A stretch of 64,000 nucleotides of DNA from Podospora pseudoanserina (taxonomy: Eukaryota; Ascomycota; Sordariomycetes; Sordariales; Podosporaceae): NCBI RefSeq assembly GCF_035222485.1, contig NC_085920.1, positions 5,022,001 to 5,086,000 on the forward strand. Reading direction: 5' to 3'. Every line of letters starts with the position of its first letter. Within the stretch, counting starts at the first letter, position 1. The notes beneath the pieces are model-generated. The model saw nothing but the letters and a program-made list of their open reading frames with translations, did not search any database and was not told the origin of the DNA. The position numbers were made by a program, and so were the translations under genes. Shown here piece by piece: positions 23,247-34,914 of the stretch.

Positions 23247-23782
23247 ATGGCGGAACTCAACATCGGAGCGACAGCGTGGCGCCGCGTAGAGGTTGGCCGT
23301 GTTCTCAAGCTTGAGAGCGGCAGCCTCGCTGCTATCGTCGAGATCATCGACCACAAGCGCGTATGTTTGAACCCAACCCACCGAGTGGACGCCGAGCACC
23401 GAATGGCGATATCTACGATGAAGTGAATCGTGAATTGGACAGAGAGAACTAAAACAGTGGACTTCAGGCTTTGGTCGACGGCCCCTCCTCCAACGAGAAG
23501 CTCGTCACCCCCCGCGGCGAGGTCTCTTTCGCCAACACCCTCCTGACCCCCATCGTCATCGATAAGCTCCCCCGCGGTGCCCGGACAGGTACCGTCAAGA
23601 AGGCCTGGGAGGCTGCCGGCGTTGACGCCAAGTGGGCTGCCACCAACTGGGCCAAGAAGCAGGAGAAGCAGGAGAAGCGCCAGGCCCTTACCGACTTTGA
23701 CCGCTTCAAGGTTATGCGGTTGAAGAAGCAGAGAAGGTTCGAGGAGCGCAAGGCTCTCGCCAAGATCAAGTCCTCGGCTTAA
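23247..23782 (+). CDS. 60S ribosomal protein eL14 (L14)
   Basis: Predicted 142 aa from exons 23247-23360 and 23468-23782 with a 107-nt intron (donor GTATGT). N-terminal KOW-like segment VEVGRVLKLESGSLAAIVEI is followed by DGPSS and the basic C-terminal helix RFKVMRLKKQRRFEERKAL, as in fungal eL14. It is a component of the large cytosolic ribosomal subunit. Length fits the fungal family (about 135-145). The intron falls after codon 38, in the typical early position. Expression should be high and co-regulated with eL24 (61994), but I could not identify a shared promoter element with certainty. Confidence 0.96.
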
Positions 23783-24663
23783 GCGTTGGGAATGGGCGTC
23801 TTGGTAGATGGGAAGCGTTTGGTTCGGCATGGTTCTCTGGGGGAGGAAAAGATGGGATTTCTAGGAGGGTCAGCATAAGGGTTCAGCACAACACGGATTT
23901 GCTGAGTTATTCACTGCGTCTATTTCGGAAGGCCTCTTATGTCACACTCAACAACGATTGTGGCCGGCGTCATGAAAAGTGCGAATTAAAAGCCAAAAAT
24001 GACATCCACCTCACAAGCAAACCATCGAGGGCAAACTGTCGAGTGCCGAAACTACGGGATTAGGTTGGTGACAGTGAGCTCTGTCCGTTAAAATGAATAC
24101 CCCAAGAATACATGAGGACAATGCACTTGCCAAAATCACTCTGCCGTCTTCTGTTCTTATTCTTCGCGACGTTTGAGTTACATTACTGTATATAATTCTC
24201 AATTCCACATCCATGTGTTCATGACGAGATGGAAGCCTTGATAACAGCTCCTGATCCACTATCGCGATAAGAGAGCAATCGAGCTCCGTAGTTAGGAGAA
24301 GGCAGTTGGAGTGAATATGGAAATCCCCAGATTACCTAATTGGGACTAGGGTCTTTTGTGGCAGCTTGCGGGTGCTCCAAGCCCTACCTGAAAATTGGAG
24401 CCGAAACTTTTCTTCGCACCACGACGAGAGTCTTCCTACCCCCGCATAGCAGGTGTTAACGTCAGTTTCGATATCAATGTGAGTGCAGCGCGGGAAGCGA
24501 TTCCCCATGTCTTTTTACGACCCCTTTAAACGGGACAGACCGTCCAAGGTCGCACTTCAAGCTCCAGCTTGACTTGTTTCCCGGGGGTGGTTTGTGTGTG
24601 CGTTAGTTTGCGAAGCCAGGAGAGGAGAACTGACAAGGTCCAACCCATCAACTAGCAGTCAAG
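23783..24663. other. Intergenic region, EGD2 promoter
   Basis: The 3' flank of eL14 and the 5' flank of the NAC alpha gene. A GCCCTACC motif lies near 24383, about 280 bases before the EGD2 start; the same octamer stands near 61888 before eL24. Nothing else is recognised. Confidence 0.45.
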
Positions 24664-25463
24664 ATGGCCAACCCCCGTGTCGAGGAACTCCCCGAGGAGG
24701 AGACCAAGAAGACCCAAGTCGAGGAGCTCGATGACTCCAGCGACGACTCCGATGTTGAGGCCGGCGATGCCAGCCTCCCCGCCGGCTCGACCACCATGGT
24801 CCATTCGCGCAACGAGAAGAAGGCTCGCAAGGCCATCGAGAAGCTGCACCTCACCCGCGTCCCCGGTATCACCCGTGTGACTCTCCGCCGCCCCAAGAAC
24901 GTGAGTTTTACGTTGGGAAGGGAAGGACGGTCCTCTGTGGATTGGGAATGCTGTTTGAGTTGGGCGTGGAATTGAAGTGCGGGGTTATATGGGAAAAGGA
25001 ACGTGGGCTGACCAGGGTGTGGGAGGTATAGATTCTCTTCGTGATCAACAACCCCGAGGTTTACAAGTCCCCCAACAGCAACACCTACATGTGAGTAGAA
25101 GAGTCGATGTAGCTTGTCGTAGGGTTTGCGATGCTTGGAATGCTGACCCCGCTTCACAGTGTGTTCGGTGAGGCCAAGATTGAAGACCTCAACGCCAGCG
25201 CTCAGGCCGCCGCTGCCCAGCAGCTCGCCAGCCAGTCCGCTGAGCACGACCACGCCGGCCACGACCACTCCCACGAGGGCCACTCCCACGCCGCCAAGGA
25301 GGAGGAGGAGGATGACGCCGAGGAGGTCGACGCCGAGGGCATTGAGGACAAGGACATCGAGCTTGTCATGACCCAGGCCAACGTCTCCAGAAAGAAGGCC
25401 ATCAAGGCGCTGAAAGAGAACGACAACGACATAGTCAACTCGATCATGGCATTGAGTGTCTAG
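24664..25463 (+). CDS. EGD2: Nascent polypeptide-associated complex subunit alpha
   Basis: Predicted 199 aa from exons 24664-24900, 25032-25090 and 25160-25463. Acidic N-terminus, NAC domain at about 50-115 ([44 protein letters not shown]), a His/Asp-rich linker ([15 protein letters not shown]), then a C-terminal UBA domain ([30 protein letters not shown]). The protein pairs with NAC beta, shields nascent chains at the ribosomal exit and affects targeting to ER and mitochondria. The beta partner lies at 59001 in this window. The His-rich linker could bind metal but is also seen in other Sordariomycete members as far as I recall, so it is probably a lineage trait. Confidence 0.97.
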
Positions 25464-25984
25464 GGTTGAGAGTTGCGTCGTCCTTTTAGCAAAACAAATA
25501 TAAAGATCAGCCGTCCCTAAGGGGTTGAGGCTGTCTGTTCTGGCATAAGCCTTCTCGTTGGCCAAATGGTACCTCCTTTTTATGACTTGGTTTAGAGATG
25601 TCATATGTGCCCCGCCATCAGTTCTTGAAAAAGCTCTACACAGTAACATGTGTCTGCCCACGCATTGGGAATGCGAAAGTAATCGAATTTGAGTTGTTGT
25701 ACCTGCTTCATCTCCTAAAAACTCTAATATAATGTAACCAACTCAGTCAATGCATTGTTTTCTCACATTCAGTGAGTTCACATTCAAGATTCCATCCCGC
25801 CATTCAAGCTTGGCCAGCTCGCGAGATCCCGGAGCTAGCCAACAAGCCCTGCCCGTTGATTCCGTGGAGCAATCACGTGATTGGAGATTCCGCGCCCGGC
25901 AAACGTTGCTTGGATTCGGCAGACTCAACGCAACGACAGCGACGCAATTCCACCCCTCCAGACCATCTCAGAACCACCGCAAAA
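25464..25984. other. Intergenic region, ATP7 promoter
   Basis: Short spacer between two co-oriented genes; no feature beyond the presumed 3' end of EGD2 and the promoter of ATP7. Confidence 0.5.
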
Positions 25985-26725
25985 ATGGCCGCAGTAGGTT
26001 TCCCTCTGTCAATTGAACCCGTTGCCGTGTTGTATCATTGTCCTCTGCTGGGAGGAGCCCCCGGAGGCAAAAGCAGCAGGGAACCTAGCACCTCCGAAGC
26101 ACCAGAGCTGAGCTAATTTTGTGTTTCTCTCTTCGCCTCTTCTAGCGCAGCGCAGCTCTCAAGGTCGACTGGGCCAAGATCACCACCTCGCTCGGCCTGC
26201 GCGGCCAGACGGTCGCCGGCCTCCAGGCCTTCAAGAAGCGCAACGACGACGTCCGCCGCAAGGTCCAGCAGCTTTCCGAGCTCCCCACCACCGTCGACTT
26301 TGCCCACTACCGCTCCGTCCTCAAGAACCAGGCCGTTGTCGACGAGATCGAGAAGCGTTTCACGGCCTTCAAGCCCGCCACCTATGACGTCTCCCGCCAG
26401 CTCAAGGCGATCGATGTGTTCGAGGCCGAGGCCGTCAAGAATGCCGAGGCGACCAAGCAGAAGGTCGACTTGGAGTTGAAGGACCTGGAGAAGACGCTGG
26501 CCAACATTGAGAGCGCCAGGCCGTTTGAGGAGCTTACTGTTGATGAGGTTGCTGCTGCTGAGCCGAGCATTGATGAGAAGACTGCCAAGTTGGTCAGCAA
26601 GGGCCGCTGGTCTGTGCCTGGGTACAAGGTATGTTTTGAGTTGGGAGGATTGGGGGTATGTGGGAGGATGATGCTAACCACGCTGGGGTTTGTAGGAGAA
26701 ATTCGGCGATCTTTCCGTCCTTTAA
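25985..26725 (+). CDS. ATP7: Mitochondrial F1Fo ATP synthase subunit d
   Basis: Predicted 173 aa from exons 25985-25993, 26146-26628 and 26696-26725. The first exon codes only for MAA and the last only for EKFGDLSVL. The central part ([48 protein letters not shown]) matches fungal subunit d. Subunit d is part of the peripheral stalk that holds F1 against Fo in the inner membrane. Yeast Atp7 is 174 aa, so the length supports the three-exon model and the tiny terminal exons. Coiled-coil helices dominate the middle ([17 protein letters not shown]). No cleavable presequence is evident, as expected for this subunit. Confidence 0.95.
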
Positions 26726-29145
26726 GCGGCATCATGAGCTTAGTGCTGCTGCTGCCATCATCACTACGACGATCATCCACCGTTCCTTTTTCCATGTGTA
26801 CTCTAGCATTGTAGATAGCCTAAGACGCGCTGCTTGGGGAAGAGGGGCTGCCACCGCTGTGGTCAACATCATTGCGGAGGAGAGAATTTTACCTTGTTAA
26901 AATCCATGCGGTTTTGGGCCAGTTACTCTTGCTGTTCTCTAGCGTTGGTGGACGTGGTGAGGTTGCTTTCCATTGCGATAATACCCCAGGATACATCCAG
27001 ACATTGTTTGTGTTTGGTGATGGTTCTCTCTCATGTACGCCATGCCAACCAGCTTCTTTAGCTTGAGGACTTTTGGGTAGAATGTATGGATCATGGCCGC
27101 TCATGTGGGGGGCATCTCACCATCCATGCCTGCACCATCCCTATGGCTCGTTCTGCCTTGCATACTGGCCTAGGAGAAACGCCTTTGTTGCTTGCGTCCA
27201 TAGTCACTAGTAGATCCAAGTGGAGGCTCTCACAAGATGAGTCCTCGTCATCAGAGCACTTGTTTGGCGAGGGAGGTCTATGTATACTAACACACACTGC
27301 GGCTCAAGAAGCGTGCCTTTAGATTTTGGGTCTTGGTGGATGGGTGTGTTTGGGGGGGGGAGGGGAGGGCATAAGCAAAGGGGCCAGGTTGTATTTGCCG
27401 GTTCTCTGTCAGTCTTGGTGGACCAATTAGATACCTTGCAGATTTCGTGTTGATGTGCTTGCTGCCCATCATGCTGTGGATTCAACCATCTAACTGCTGC
27501 TGCAAATGGTTCTAGTTACCTGGGGTGTAGGGTTTGAAATGGGACTGGTAAGTTTTGTTGCGGTGCTGGTTTGTGGTAGGTTTAGTTACCAGCTTATGAT
27601 GGATATAGGTTCGAGAAGCTGATATGGAGGTAGGATCATACGAGTCTGTCACGGTCTATCTAGAGTTGGGAGTATGTTGCATTCTTCGGCCCATGCGTGG
27701 CTGTCTATGTCATCAAGGGGTATGTATCACTACTGATTGTCAACATGGTAGTAGGGGATGTAATATCCGAGACAGGCGTGGAGATTATTATCAGGTGCTG
27801 GACAACGGGGGTGGAAATGCCGGATGATGGAACACATGGTTATGAATATGGAAGTGGCCGTGTCGTGGTGTAGGTTTGGGTCATTGATTGTCTTTCCTGT
27901 GGGATCTGACAGTGTTAGTGATCTGTAGCTATCAATCGAAGCAGAGGCAGGCTCTAGGCTACGGTTAGTGTGGGCTAGCTAGGACTACCTGATGTGTTTC
28001 CCTGCCCATGAATGGCTGTCATTATTTGTTCAGTGGTGAAGGGTTATACAGAGCTCTATGGAAAAAAAGTTGGTTGAAGGATTGCAGTTGCGATTCCTCG
28101 TGCCTGGGTGAGGTGGTTATAGCAAGGTCTCGAAGTTGCAGTGTATGGAGCCTGAAACAGTACGAGGAGGCATGTCGAAAGATGCCGCTCTCAGTTGGCA
28201 TAAGACAACCTTCCATAGAAGGGCAGTGGCGCTAGCTGCATTTGATTGTCGGTTCGTGACAAGTTGTATTACTTTTTTGCCCTCTCACTATTATCAGAAG
28301 ACTACTTACTATTAGTACACAAAGTCCGTGGAAACAGCTCGGTTCCAAGTATGCTGCTTCAAGTTTCTGATGCCATCCCCTCTGCGGAAACGGATGAGGT
28401 GAATTCATCACTTTGAGCCATAGTATACATCAGGTCAAACTCCCCAATCGGTTACACTTTTTTATACAATGGCTCAGTTCATATATCTCAATATTCGGCC
28501 TACCTCTTTTGGAGGAGTAGGCAGTTGTATCTAGACAGCCGAATGAATATCTTGTATCAAGCAATAGTCGAACTATGATGCCAGAAAAAGAAGACTGGCC
28601 GGATGATTGACCAAACAATACAGGACAAATCTTGAATTGTTAAATGACGGACAGGTTAGTTTCTTGGATTTGCTGTGCTTCAATGTCCTCCACTCTGATT
28701 CAGGCATGTTGAGCCTCAAGCCTAGCGACTGTAGTTTCGACTTTCTGGTTTTGTAGCAATATGTTAACTTCTAGTAACATGTTAGAAATCTGAAAGGAAG
28801 CATATCAGTACCGGTTCCAAATACTATCTGAGGGATTGTATCGCTTTTTTCGGTATTGCTAGGCAGCATGCGCCCTTTGTTTACATCGTCCACCATCAAC
28901 TCAGGGGAACCCTAACCCTCCATATATCATGCCATAGCCTGCTTAATCATCCACCCCACCAAAGCTTCATCCCATCATACAACAATGACGGAGCAGCTTC
29001 CGAGCTTCAATTCCTTCAACGACCTACCGATACGGTTTGCACCTCCGAATACCTCGAATCACCAGCCCAGACCTCTGGAACTGTCAATTTCACAACCACT
29101 ACGGAATTACTGCCCGAATCATTCCCGGCAAAAGTACCACTCAAA
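26726..29145. other. Intergenic region with telobox before COX16
   Basis: A 2.4-kb gene-free spacer. It has a G run near 27350 and, at 28908-28919, AACCCTAACCCT, two telomere-type units about 230 bases before the COX16 start. A 77-codon open frame at 28985-29218 overlaps the COX16 start in another frame and may act as an upstream ORF. No tRNA or other RNA gene is recognised. Confidence 0.5.
28908..28919. promoter_or_regulatory. Telobox-like (CCCTAA) direct repeat
   Basis: The sequence AACCCTAACCCT equals two copies of the canonical fungal telomere unit. Short interstitial telomere-like boxes occur in promoters of translation and mitochondrial genes in several eukaryotes. Position upstream of COX16 suggests a Myb/telobox-factor site, but this is inference from one occurrence. 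Confidence 0.45.
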
Positions 29146-29562
29146 ATGTCCTTCGGCTCCAAAAAGTTCCGCAGCTCCGCCGAATCCAACACCTTCGGCG
29201 CCCGCTACCGCGCCATGATGGCCAAGCGCCCCTTCCTCCTCTTCGGCCTCCCCTTTTTGACAGTCATCATCGGAGGCTCCTTCGTCCTCACGCCCGCCAC
29301 CGCGATCCGGTACGAGCGCCACGACCGCAAGGTCAGGACCATGACGCGGGATGAAGAGCTGGGTATCGGGCAGCAGAGGAGGAAGGTGGACATGAAGGAG
29401 GAGTACTACGTGAGTTTTCTTCTGTCACGCTGCAAAGAGACATATTGTTTGTGGGGCTGACATGTGTTGGTTGTTGTGCAGAGATTGGCAGCGAAGGATC
29501 TCGACGATTGGGAGCAGAAGCGCGTCAAGAGGTTCAAGGGGGAGAGTGATGGTATTTTGTGA
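29146..29562 (+). CDS. COX16: Cytochrome c oxidase assembly protein COX16
   Basis: Predicted 114 aa from exons 29146-29409 and 29482-29562. Family signature FGARYRAMMAKRPFLLFGLP is followed by one membrane segment at about 27-47 (FLLFGLPFLTVIIGGSFVL), then RYERHDRKVRTM and the charged C-terminus EEYYRLAAKDLDDWEQKRV. COX16 is an inner mitochondrial membrane protein needed for maturation of Cox1/Cox2 and complex IV assembly. Length fits the family (yeast 118 aa). The start at ATGTCCTTCGG is preferred; an upstream ATG at 28985 is in a different frame. Confidence 0.93.
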
Positions 29563-32500
29563 AGACGTGCGCGCTCTGTGACAGGTGAGATGATGGGGGG
29601 TGTTTACGAAGGGATGATGGAGAAACTCGGCCGCGAGCAGCATAATCTCACCGCCGACTTACCCAGCCTTCCAACTTTACGAATCCCTCCAGGCCGCAAG
29701 TTGGGTTGGGGGTTTGTTATTGTCATTGTCGGCTGACCATAGCAACCCCCAGTCACGCGCGTACAAAAAAGAGACACGCGCGCCTTGTTTTTGTACGACG
29801 ATGATTGATCCGATGGTTTGGGACTTACTCGTGCAACATTGAAAAGAGGGCGGCTGTTGTCTTGTCACTATTACGCCGAAAATCTCCGACAGCTGTTACT
29901 CGCCCCCCCTTGCCTTTTCAGATGTTTGATGGGAGAGATGGGGGGTGTCAGTTTTCGATCATAATATCAGTCAAGATCACAAAGCAGTACGGCCGAGCGG
30001 GATCGACTTCCGGGCACACGGTGATGGTCTCAGGGACTTTTTGATGATGGGGGTTTTGTCTCCGCCATCCTTGGCTTCAAACCCGGACGTTATCTCCACA
30101 TTTTGACTCTGGGAGCCTCCCGCGCTTTCCCGCGGCCGAGAGTCAAACCAGTCTGTCGGAGAGATCACATATTCAATTTTTTTTTGTCTCTGAAAGACGG
30201 GGAAATTTTTTATATGAGCCGGTTGTTGTCGCACACAAGCCACATTGACAGGGGTGGTTGAAGATATCGGGGAAATACTCCGGGGCTGGGTAGGGTACTT
30301 GACAACTGATATAGTTATCAGAGCCAAAACAGACAAAGACAGGTTGGTTACAGCCGGTGTTTTTGTCTGGTCTCACCTTAGCTTTGGGTATTGCCTAGGA
30401 TCGGGTCTGCTCATCCGAGGTTGCCGGTGACAAAATCAACAATAGTGGTTGTTGGAACCGGGAATTTGATCACTTTTACCAAGTGTCGGGTTTCCGGATT
30501 GCTGGTGATGATGGCTGTAATGGATCCGATTGGATCCAGACCCTTGGGAGGAGGAGGAGGATGGGGGCTAGTTGTTCTCAGCGATGGGATGATGACGGTG
30601 CTTAGGTTGCTGAGGATTATGATAGCTCGTGGCTGACGGGGAGGCGAGGCTGCAGAAGGAATAAGTGATGGGATTTTTGACAACACAGAGATGCATGCAT
30701 ACGTTGCCGCCAGCTTTGCTGCTGAGTACCACCACCTCCACTACCACCACCACCAACAATACACAAAACAACGGCCAAAAATATCATCTTTTTTTTCATC
30801 CAACAAGAGGATCTAACTTTTGGGCGCCCGTTCCAACAAGACAGTAGCTGTAGTGTCTAGTGTTTGATGTTTGCAGGGTGCATATGTCATTGACCCAGTG
30901 ACCCCTCTTGTACATAGGAGTTTGAAGCCAACAAACCATAAAAGATTTGTTTATGTCAAAAACGCGGGGAGGATTTTCCCTACGCCTCGGGCACAAGCGT
31001 TGATCTGCGGATCATCCGCCCGCATTTTGTTTCAGAAGATGGTTTGTGTGTGTTGTCTATGATATAATGTGATCTCGATGCGTCATTGCGTTGGCTCTTT
31101 CCGGGGTTTACACACACACACACACACATGCGGCAAGGGAATCCGAGGGTGATTTGAGGCAATACGATACGGCCGTCGCCGACAAAAGCCACCAAGGCGT
31201 TGCCATGTGGTGTTTTGTGTTTTGTTAGTCATAATTTAAAGGAGGCGGGTCGTCAATCCTAAAGGAGTAGGTTGAATAGTAGGGGACTCTGTGTGGGTGT
31301 TTACACTTTGCGCCTGCGTCTCATGAGTATTCCAAATTATGCGGGAAAGCATTAGTGTTATCTACACACGGTGTCCCCGCGTTGACAGGGCTGGAATTCG
31401 TCTGGTCTTTTCAAGAGAGGGGATGAAGGCCCGGCTGTCTGTGTGTGTGCATATACATCGACATATCTACTTCCCCCCGCGCTTGATGCCCGGTGGGCGG
31501 GACTCACAGACTCGCGCAGAGCGGGTAGGCTAAGGTAGTGCCTGTGGTGGGTAGGTATTCGGCTTGTTGCACTGGCGTGAGCCCAGCCTCCTGGTTGGGA
31601 ATTCATAGAATATTTGTCACTGAAAGCCCAAGAGGCGGTTAGAGAGAAACCTGGTGCGACCTGCTGTGTAAGGCGAGGAGGCTTTTGGCAGGTTGCTTGG
31701 GCGGTTGAAGATAGGTAGGCTGGAGAGCTTCATCGTCATGGGCGTTGACCCCTGATTGTTGCATTGATCTCTGCGCCCGGTCTGGCGGGATTATGTGTCT
31801 GACGCAAAGGGTCATGCAAAAAGATGGGATGGTCGCCGAATAACCTGAAGTAACCTCGCAATTACTTGATGATATCCGCAAAGGGATGTGCGTTGTGGAA
31901 ATGGGAAACAAAAGATCCCGAAAAGGTTTTGAAACGTTTTTTTGACGTATTTCGTGCCACCCAACCATCATCCAGTCTGTCAATCATCGAGCTCATTGGG
32001 CGAGATAACAACGATCCCGAAACTGCCGATCATAGGGAGGGGAGGGTTGAAAGGGCTGATGACGGGATGAGTCCTCGATCCCGGGATGACTGGATGTCGC
32101 GAAAGTGCCGCCGCCACAATTCCAAGTTGGTTCGTCCATGTTGACAGTCTGGACCGACCTTCACGGGCCGGCCATGGTGTACATAGGACAGTGCGATACC
32201 GTCAATATTTTGATGTTGGATGCTTCAAACGGAACGATGGCTTGCAGCTCAGGCCTCGAGGCTTGCCGCTGCTGAAAGTGGCTTGCTGACAACTCGGTGT
32301 GGAGCTCAAGGCTGATGATATGATGGTGGGGAACATGTCTCTCCTCTTCAAGAATAGACGGAACCTTTCTTACTATTCGGCATGCCGCTCGTCCCGCGTC
32401 GTCTTGACTAGATTCCCGAGCGGTGAACCCCGCTATGATATTCATAGAGTGCTGACCCCTGGTGTTATCTCCCCAATGTCTCGATTCCCACCTGCAAGGG

Positions 32501-34272
32501 ATGACTGCTGATGGGACATCATGATGGATAAAGTGACTGATGATCAAGAGAAGCAAGGAGGGGACTTGGTGCCAAGATGCAGGTGAGCGGCTGTGGTTCG
32601 CACAAATAACTCGCTAGCGATCTGCGGATCAACCACACTGCTGGAACAGCAGGATTTCAAGCCACAGGGCCTGGCACCGCTTTGGATGTTTTATCCCCGC
32701 GTTGATGGCTGCTGGCTGCTGATGACTGGGCGGTTTATCCCAATCTGGCTGTCTAAAAAAGGCCAGTGAGGCAAGGCTCTCCAATCATGGGGTTGGAGGA
32801 CACTGCCGAAGGAGGGGACGTTCCTTGAGTCCCGTGAGCAGAAGCATTCCAAAGCAAGGTACGAGATTTTCTTTCTGGTTGCCACGAGTTCTTGCTCGGT
32901 TCAGTCAGGGCCAGTTGCCCCTTTTGGCCAACGACCGGTCTTGCGAGGCTTGTCGTGATGGAATAATGATGGCGTGTTGAAATTGCGGGAGGATCGCAGT
33001 ATACAGATCGAAAGAAAGCGTGGGAAGCGATGCCTCAAGAGGCCCTCGGATCGATCTATTTTTCTTCAAAGGTGGAGGCCGAGTGGAGGAAGCAAACATG
33101 TTCGCACGTTCGTGGCTTCGATGGGATTCCCAATGTGACTGAAAATCTTGAAATCTTGCGCCCTGTGATCTGCTTGGCTGCGCTCAGTATTTCGCCATTG
33201 CCATCGCCAATTCTCCCTCCCGGGCCAATTTGCGAGCCCTTTCCGGTCGATTACTATCATTTTGAAGGCCGAGGGAGGTTGCCGGCCATGGTCCACGGCC
33301 CAAGACATCTGTTCCTGCTAACGTGAAAGAGGCAAATGGTCGTCGCAGAAAATTGGCGATTTCTGGGGAGCTCTGGGCAATCGATGGGGCCGTGCCCGAT
33401 GTGTCGATACCACCCATGTCGCAAGTTGCCCAGCGATGCCCAGCTTTGGCGGGGAAGATGATGTCTGCCCTGATCAGTGATGACGTACCCTTGTACCGAT
33501 TTTGAGGTTGCAAATTTTAGGAAGCACATCAGGGTGAATGGCAGCATGTGGAGGGAGGTACTGGAAACCGCGGGTTGCTCTCTGTGATTCCGGGTCAAAG
33601 AAATCAATAGGTAGTGAGACGGTGGAGGGCTTCATGAGCCGTCATCTTCTCCTCGGCCGGTATTCGTGTTATTCTGACAGCTGAAGCTTGCGCGGAGCGG
33701 AGTGGCTTGGATCTGGCCAGTGCTGAAAGAGTGCAGCTCTCATGGCTCGCTTGGGCGGATTGTAGCCCCACTCTTTTCGATGCATGGTGGTGTGCAGCGC
33801 TCGAGCGCCGTGTCCGGGCCACGGAACAGGCCTAGTCAGCCACCACATCCACCGCCCAATATCACGCTACTCTCTGTACGTACTCTCCGGGCTGGGTCTT
33901 GCATCAGCTGCAGGTACCACATATCTCGTCATGCCCGATCGGCAGCCTGCCATGAGCATGGGGGAGTAAAGCCCTCCATGCGTATATATCCCCGCTCCTC
34001 CCACCTAGCTGTACTATCGAGAGTTCCCGGTCTTCAGCAAGCCTCACCAACCACCACACAGATACCCTCGAATGTCCGGGTCCAGTCCAAGAGCCAACCA
34101 CGGCTAGCCACCTCTTACAGACTATCAACTATATCTACCTCACCACCCACCACTCACCAGACGGCCGGTTATGTTCTGTGGCCTTCCTCACCACCACCAC
34201 ACCAGTCATCGAGCCCTCCGCAGTTTCCGGAGTCACAACCGTCTTAGAAGCGAAGCTGCCTCACATTCAACC
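29563..34272. other. Long gene-poor intergenic region (4.7 kb)
   Basis: No convincing gene found on either strand. The open frames are short, overlap on both strands and show no family similarity. Small items only: a (CA)n run near 31110-31128, a CCACCA-rich stretch near 30730 and T runs near 30180. It could hold regulatory DNA or a long non-coding transcript for the gene at 34273; I cannot show either. Confidence 0.4.
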
Positions 34273-34914
34273 ATGCACTTCCGTCACCACCATAGCCAGC
34301 CGAGCAGTGCCAGCTCGCTGGCCAGATCCTCCATGGAGTCCTCATCATCTTCAGCATCACGACCTTCAACGAGCGGGGGAAAATCAGAACTTTCAGTCGA
34401 CTGGGACCCGCTCCGTCTTCACCCACCTCTTGCCTGCGCCCCGGTTCCACATCTTCCCGAGGAGACGTCCAGCAGACGATATCAACCCCACGAGCTAAGG
34501 CAAGCTCGATCTATGCACAATCTCCGAGCCCAACAACACAACAGCCACACATCCCGGCACAACCACCAAGCCTCAACAGCAACTGTTATCTATGGGGGAT
34601 TTGACTTTGGGTTCGACCATAGTAGAAGCCATCAGACCTCGGCCAGAAGACCACCCTCACCAACGCCAAGCACTGCTTCGGATGCCTCATCACTGGACGG
34701 CACTCGGGATGCCGAGGAGTGGGGCGATAACTTCATCGTTACGCCCCTCCCGGCCCCGCGCCGTCGCCCCCACCCTCAACACACCCCCGGACAACCGGCC
34801 GCCCTGTCCGAGGCCGACAATTTTATCAAGAGGGGCGGCTGGAAAAGACGAGGAATCGTCTTTGTGAGCGACACACCTGCTCTGGCTCCTGAGGAGGAGA
34901 CTTGGGAGATCTAA
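34273..34914 (+). CDS. Hypothetical Ser/His/Pro-rich protein, lineage-restricted
   Basis: Single-exon frame of 213 aa from ATG at 34273 (context ACCATGC). An in-frame ATG at 34171 would add 34 His/Ser-rich residues. Composition is disordered: long Ser runs, His clusters, Pro stretches. Three islands look conserved in character: DWDPLRLHPPL near residue 42, VIYGGFDFGFDHSR near 108, and a C-terminal EWGDNFIVTPLPAPRRRP followed by GWKRRGIVFVSD. I recognise no domain. It stands alone between spacers of 4.7 and 2.6 kb, a setting common for regulated developmental genes. It could be a real small regulator or a fortuitous frame; the C-terminal islands favour a gene. Confidence 0.6.
   Translation: MHFRHHHSQPSSASSLARSSMESSSSSASRPSTSGGKSELSVDWDPLRLHPPLACAPVPHLPEETSSRRYQPHELRQARSMHNLRAQQHNSHTSRHNHQASTATVIYGGFDFGFDHSRSHQTSARRPPSPTPSTASDASSLDGTRDAEEWGDNFIVTPLPAPRRRPHPQHTPGQPAALSEADNFIKRGGWKRRGIVFVSDTPALAPEEETWEI

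Noticed and set aside
22725-23399. 224-codon minus-strand open frame
   Set aside because: Antisense across the eL14 promoter and first exon; product shows no family features.
24664-25463. His-rich linker of NAC alpha as a novel metal-binding insertion
   Set aside because: Similar His/Asp-rich linkers are, as far as I recall, usual in Sordariomycete NAC alpha proteins.
28985-29218. 77-codon frame as an independent gene before COX16
   Set aside because: It overlaps the COX16 start in another frame and has low-complexity content; kept only as a possible upstream ORF.
31100-31130. (CA)n stretch
   Set aside because: Simple microsatellite, short and common in fungal intergenic DNA.
34171-34272. 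Upstream in-frame ATG of the orphan gene
   Set aside because: Weaker start context and adds only low-complexity His/Ser residues; noted as an alternative start.
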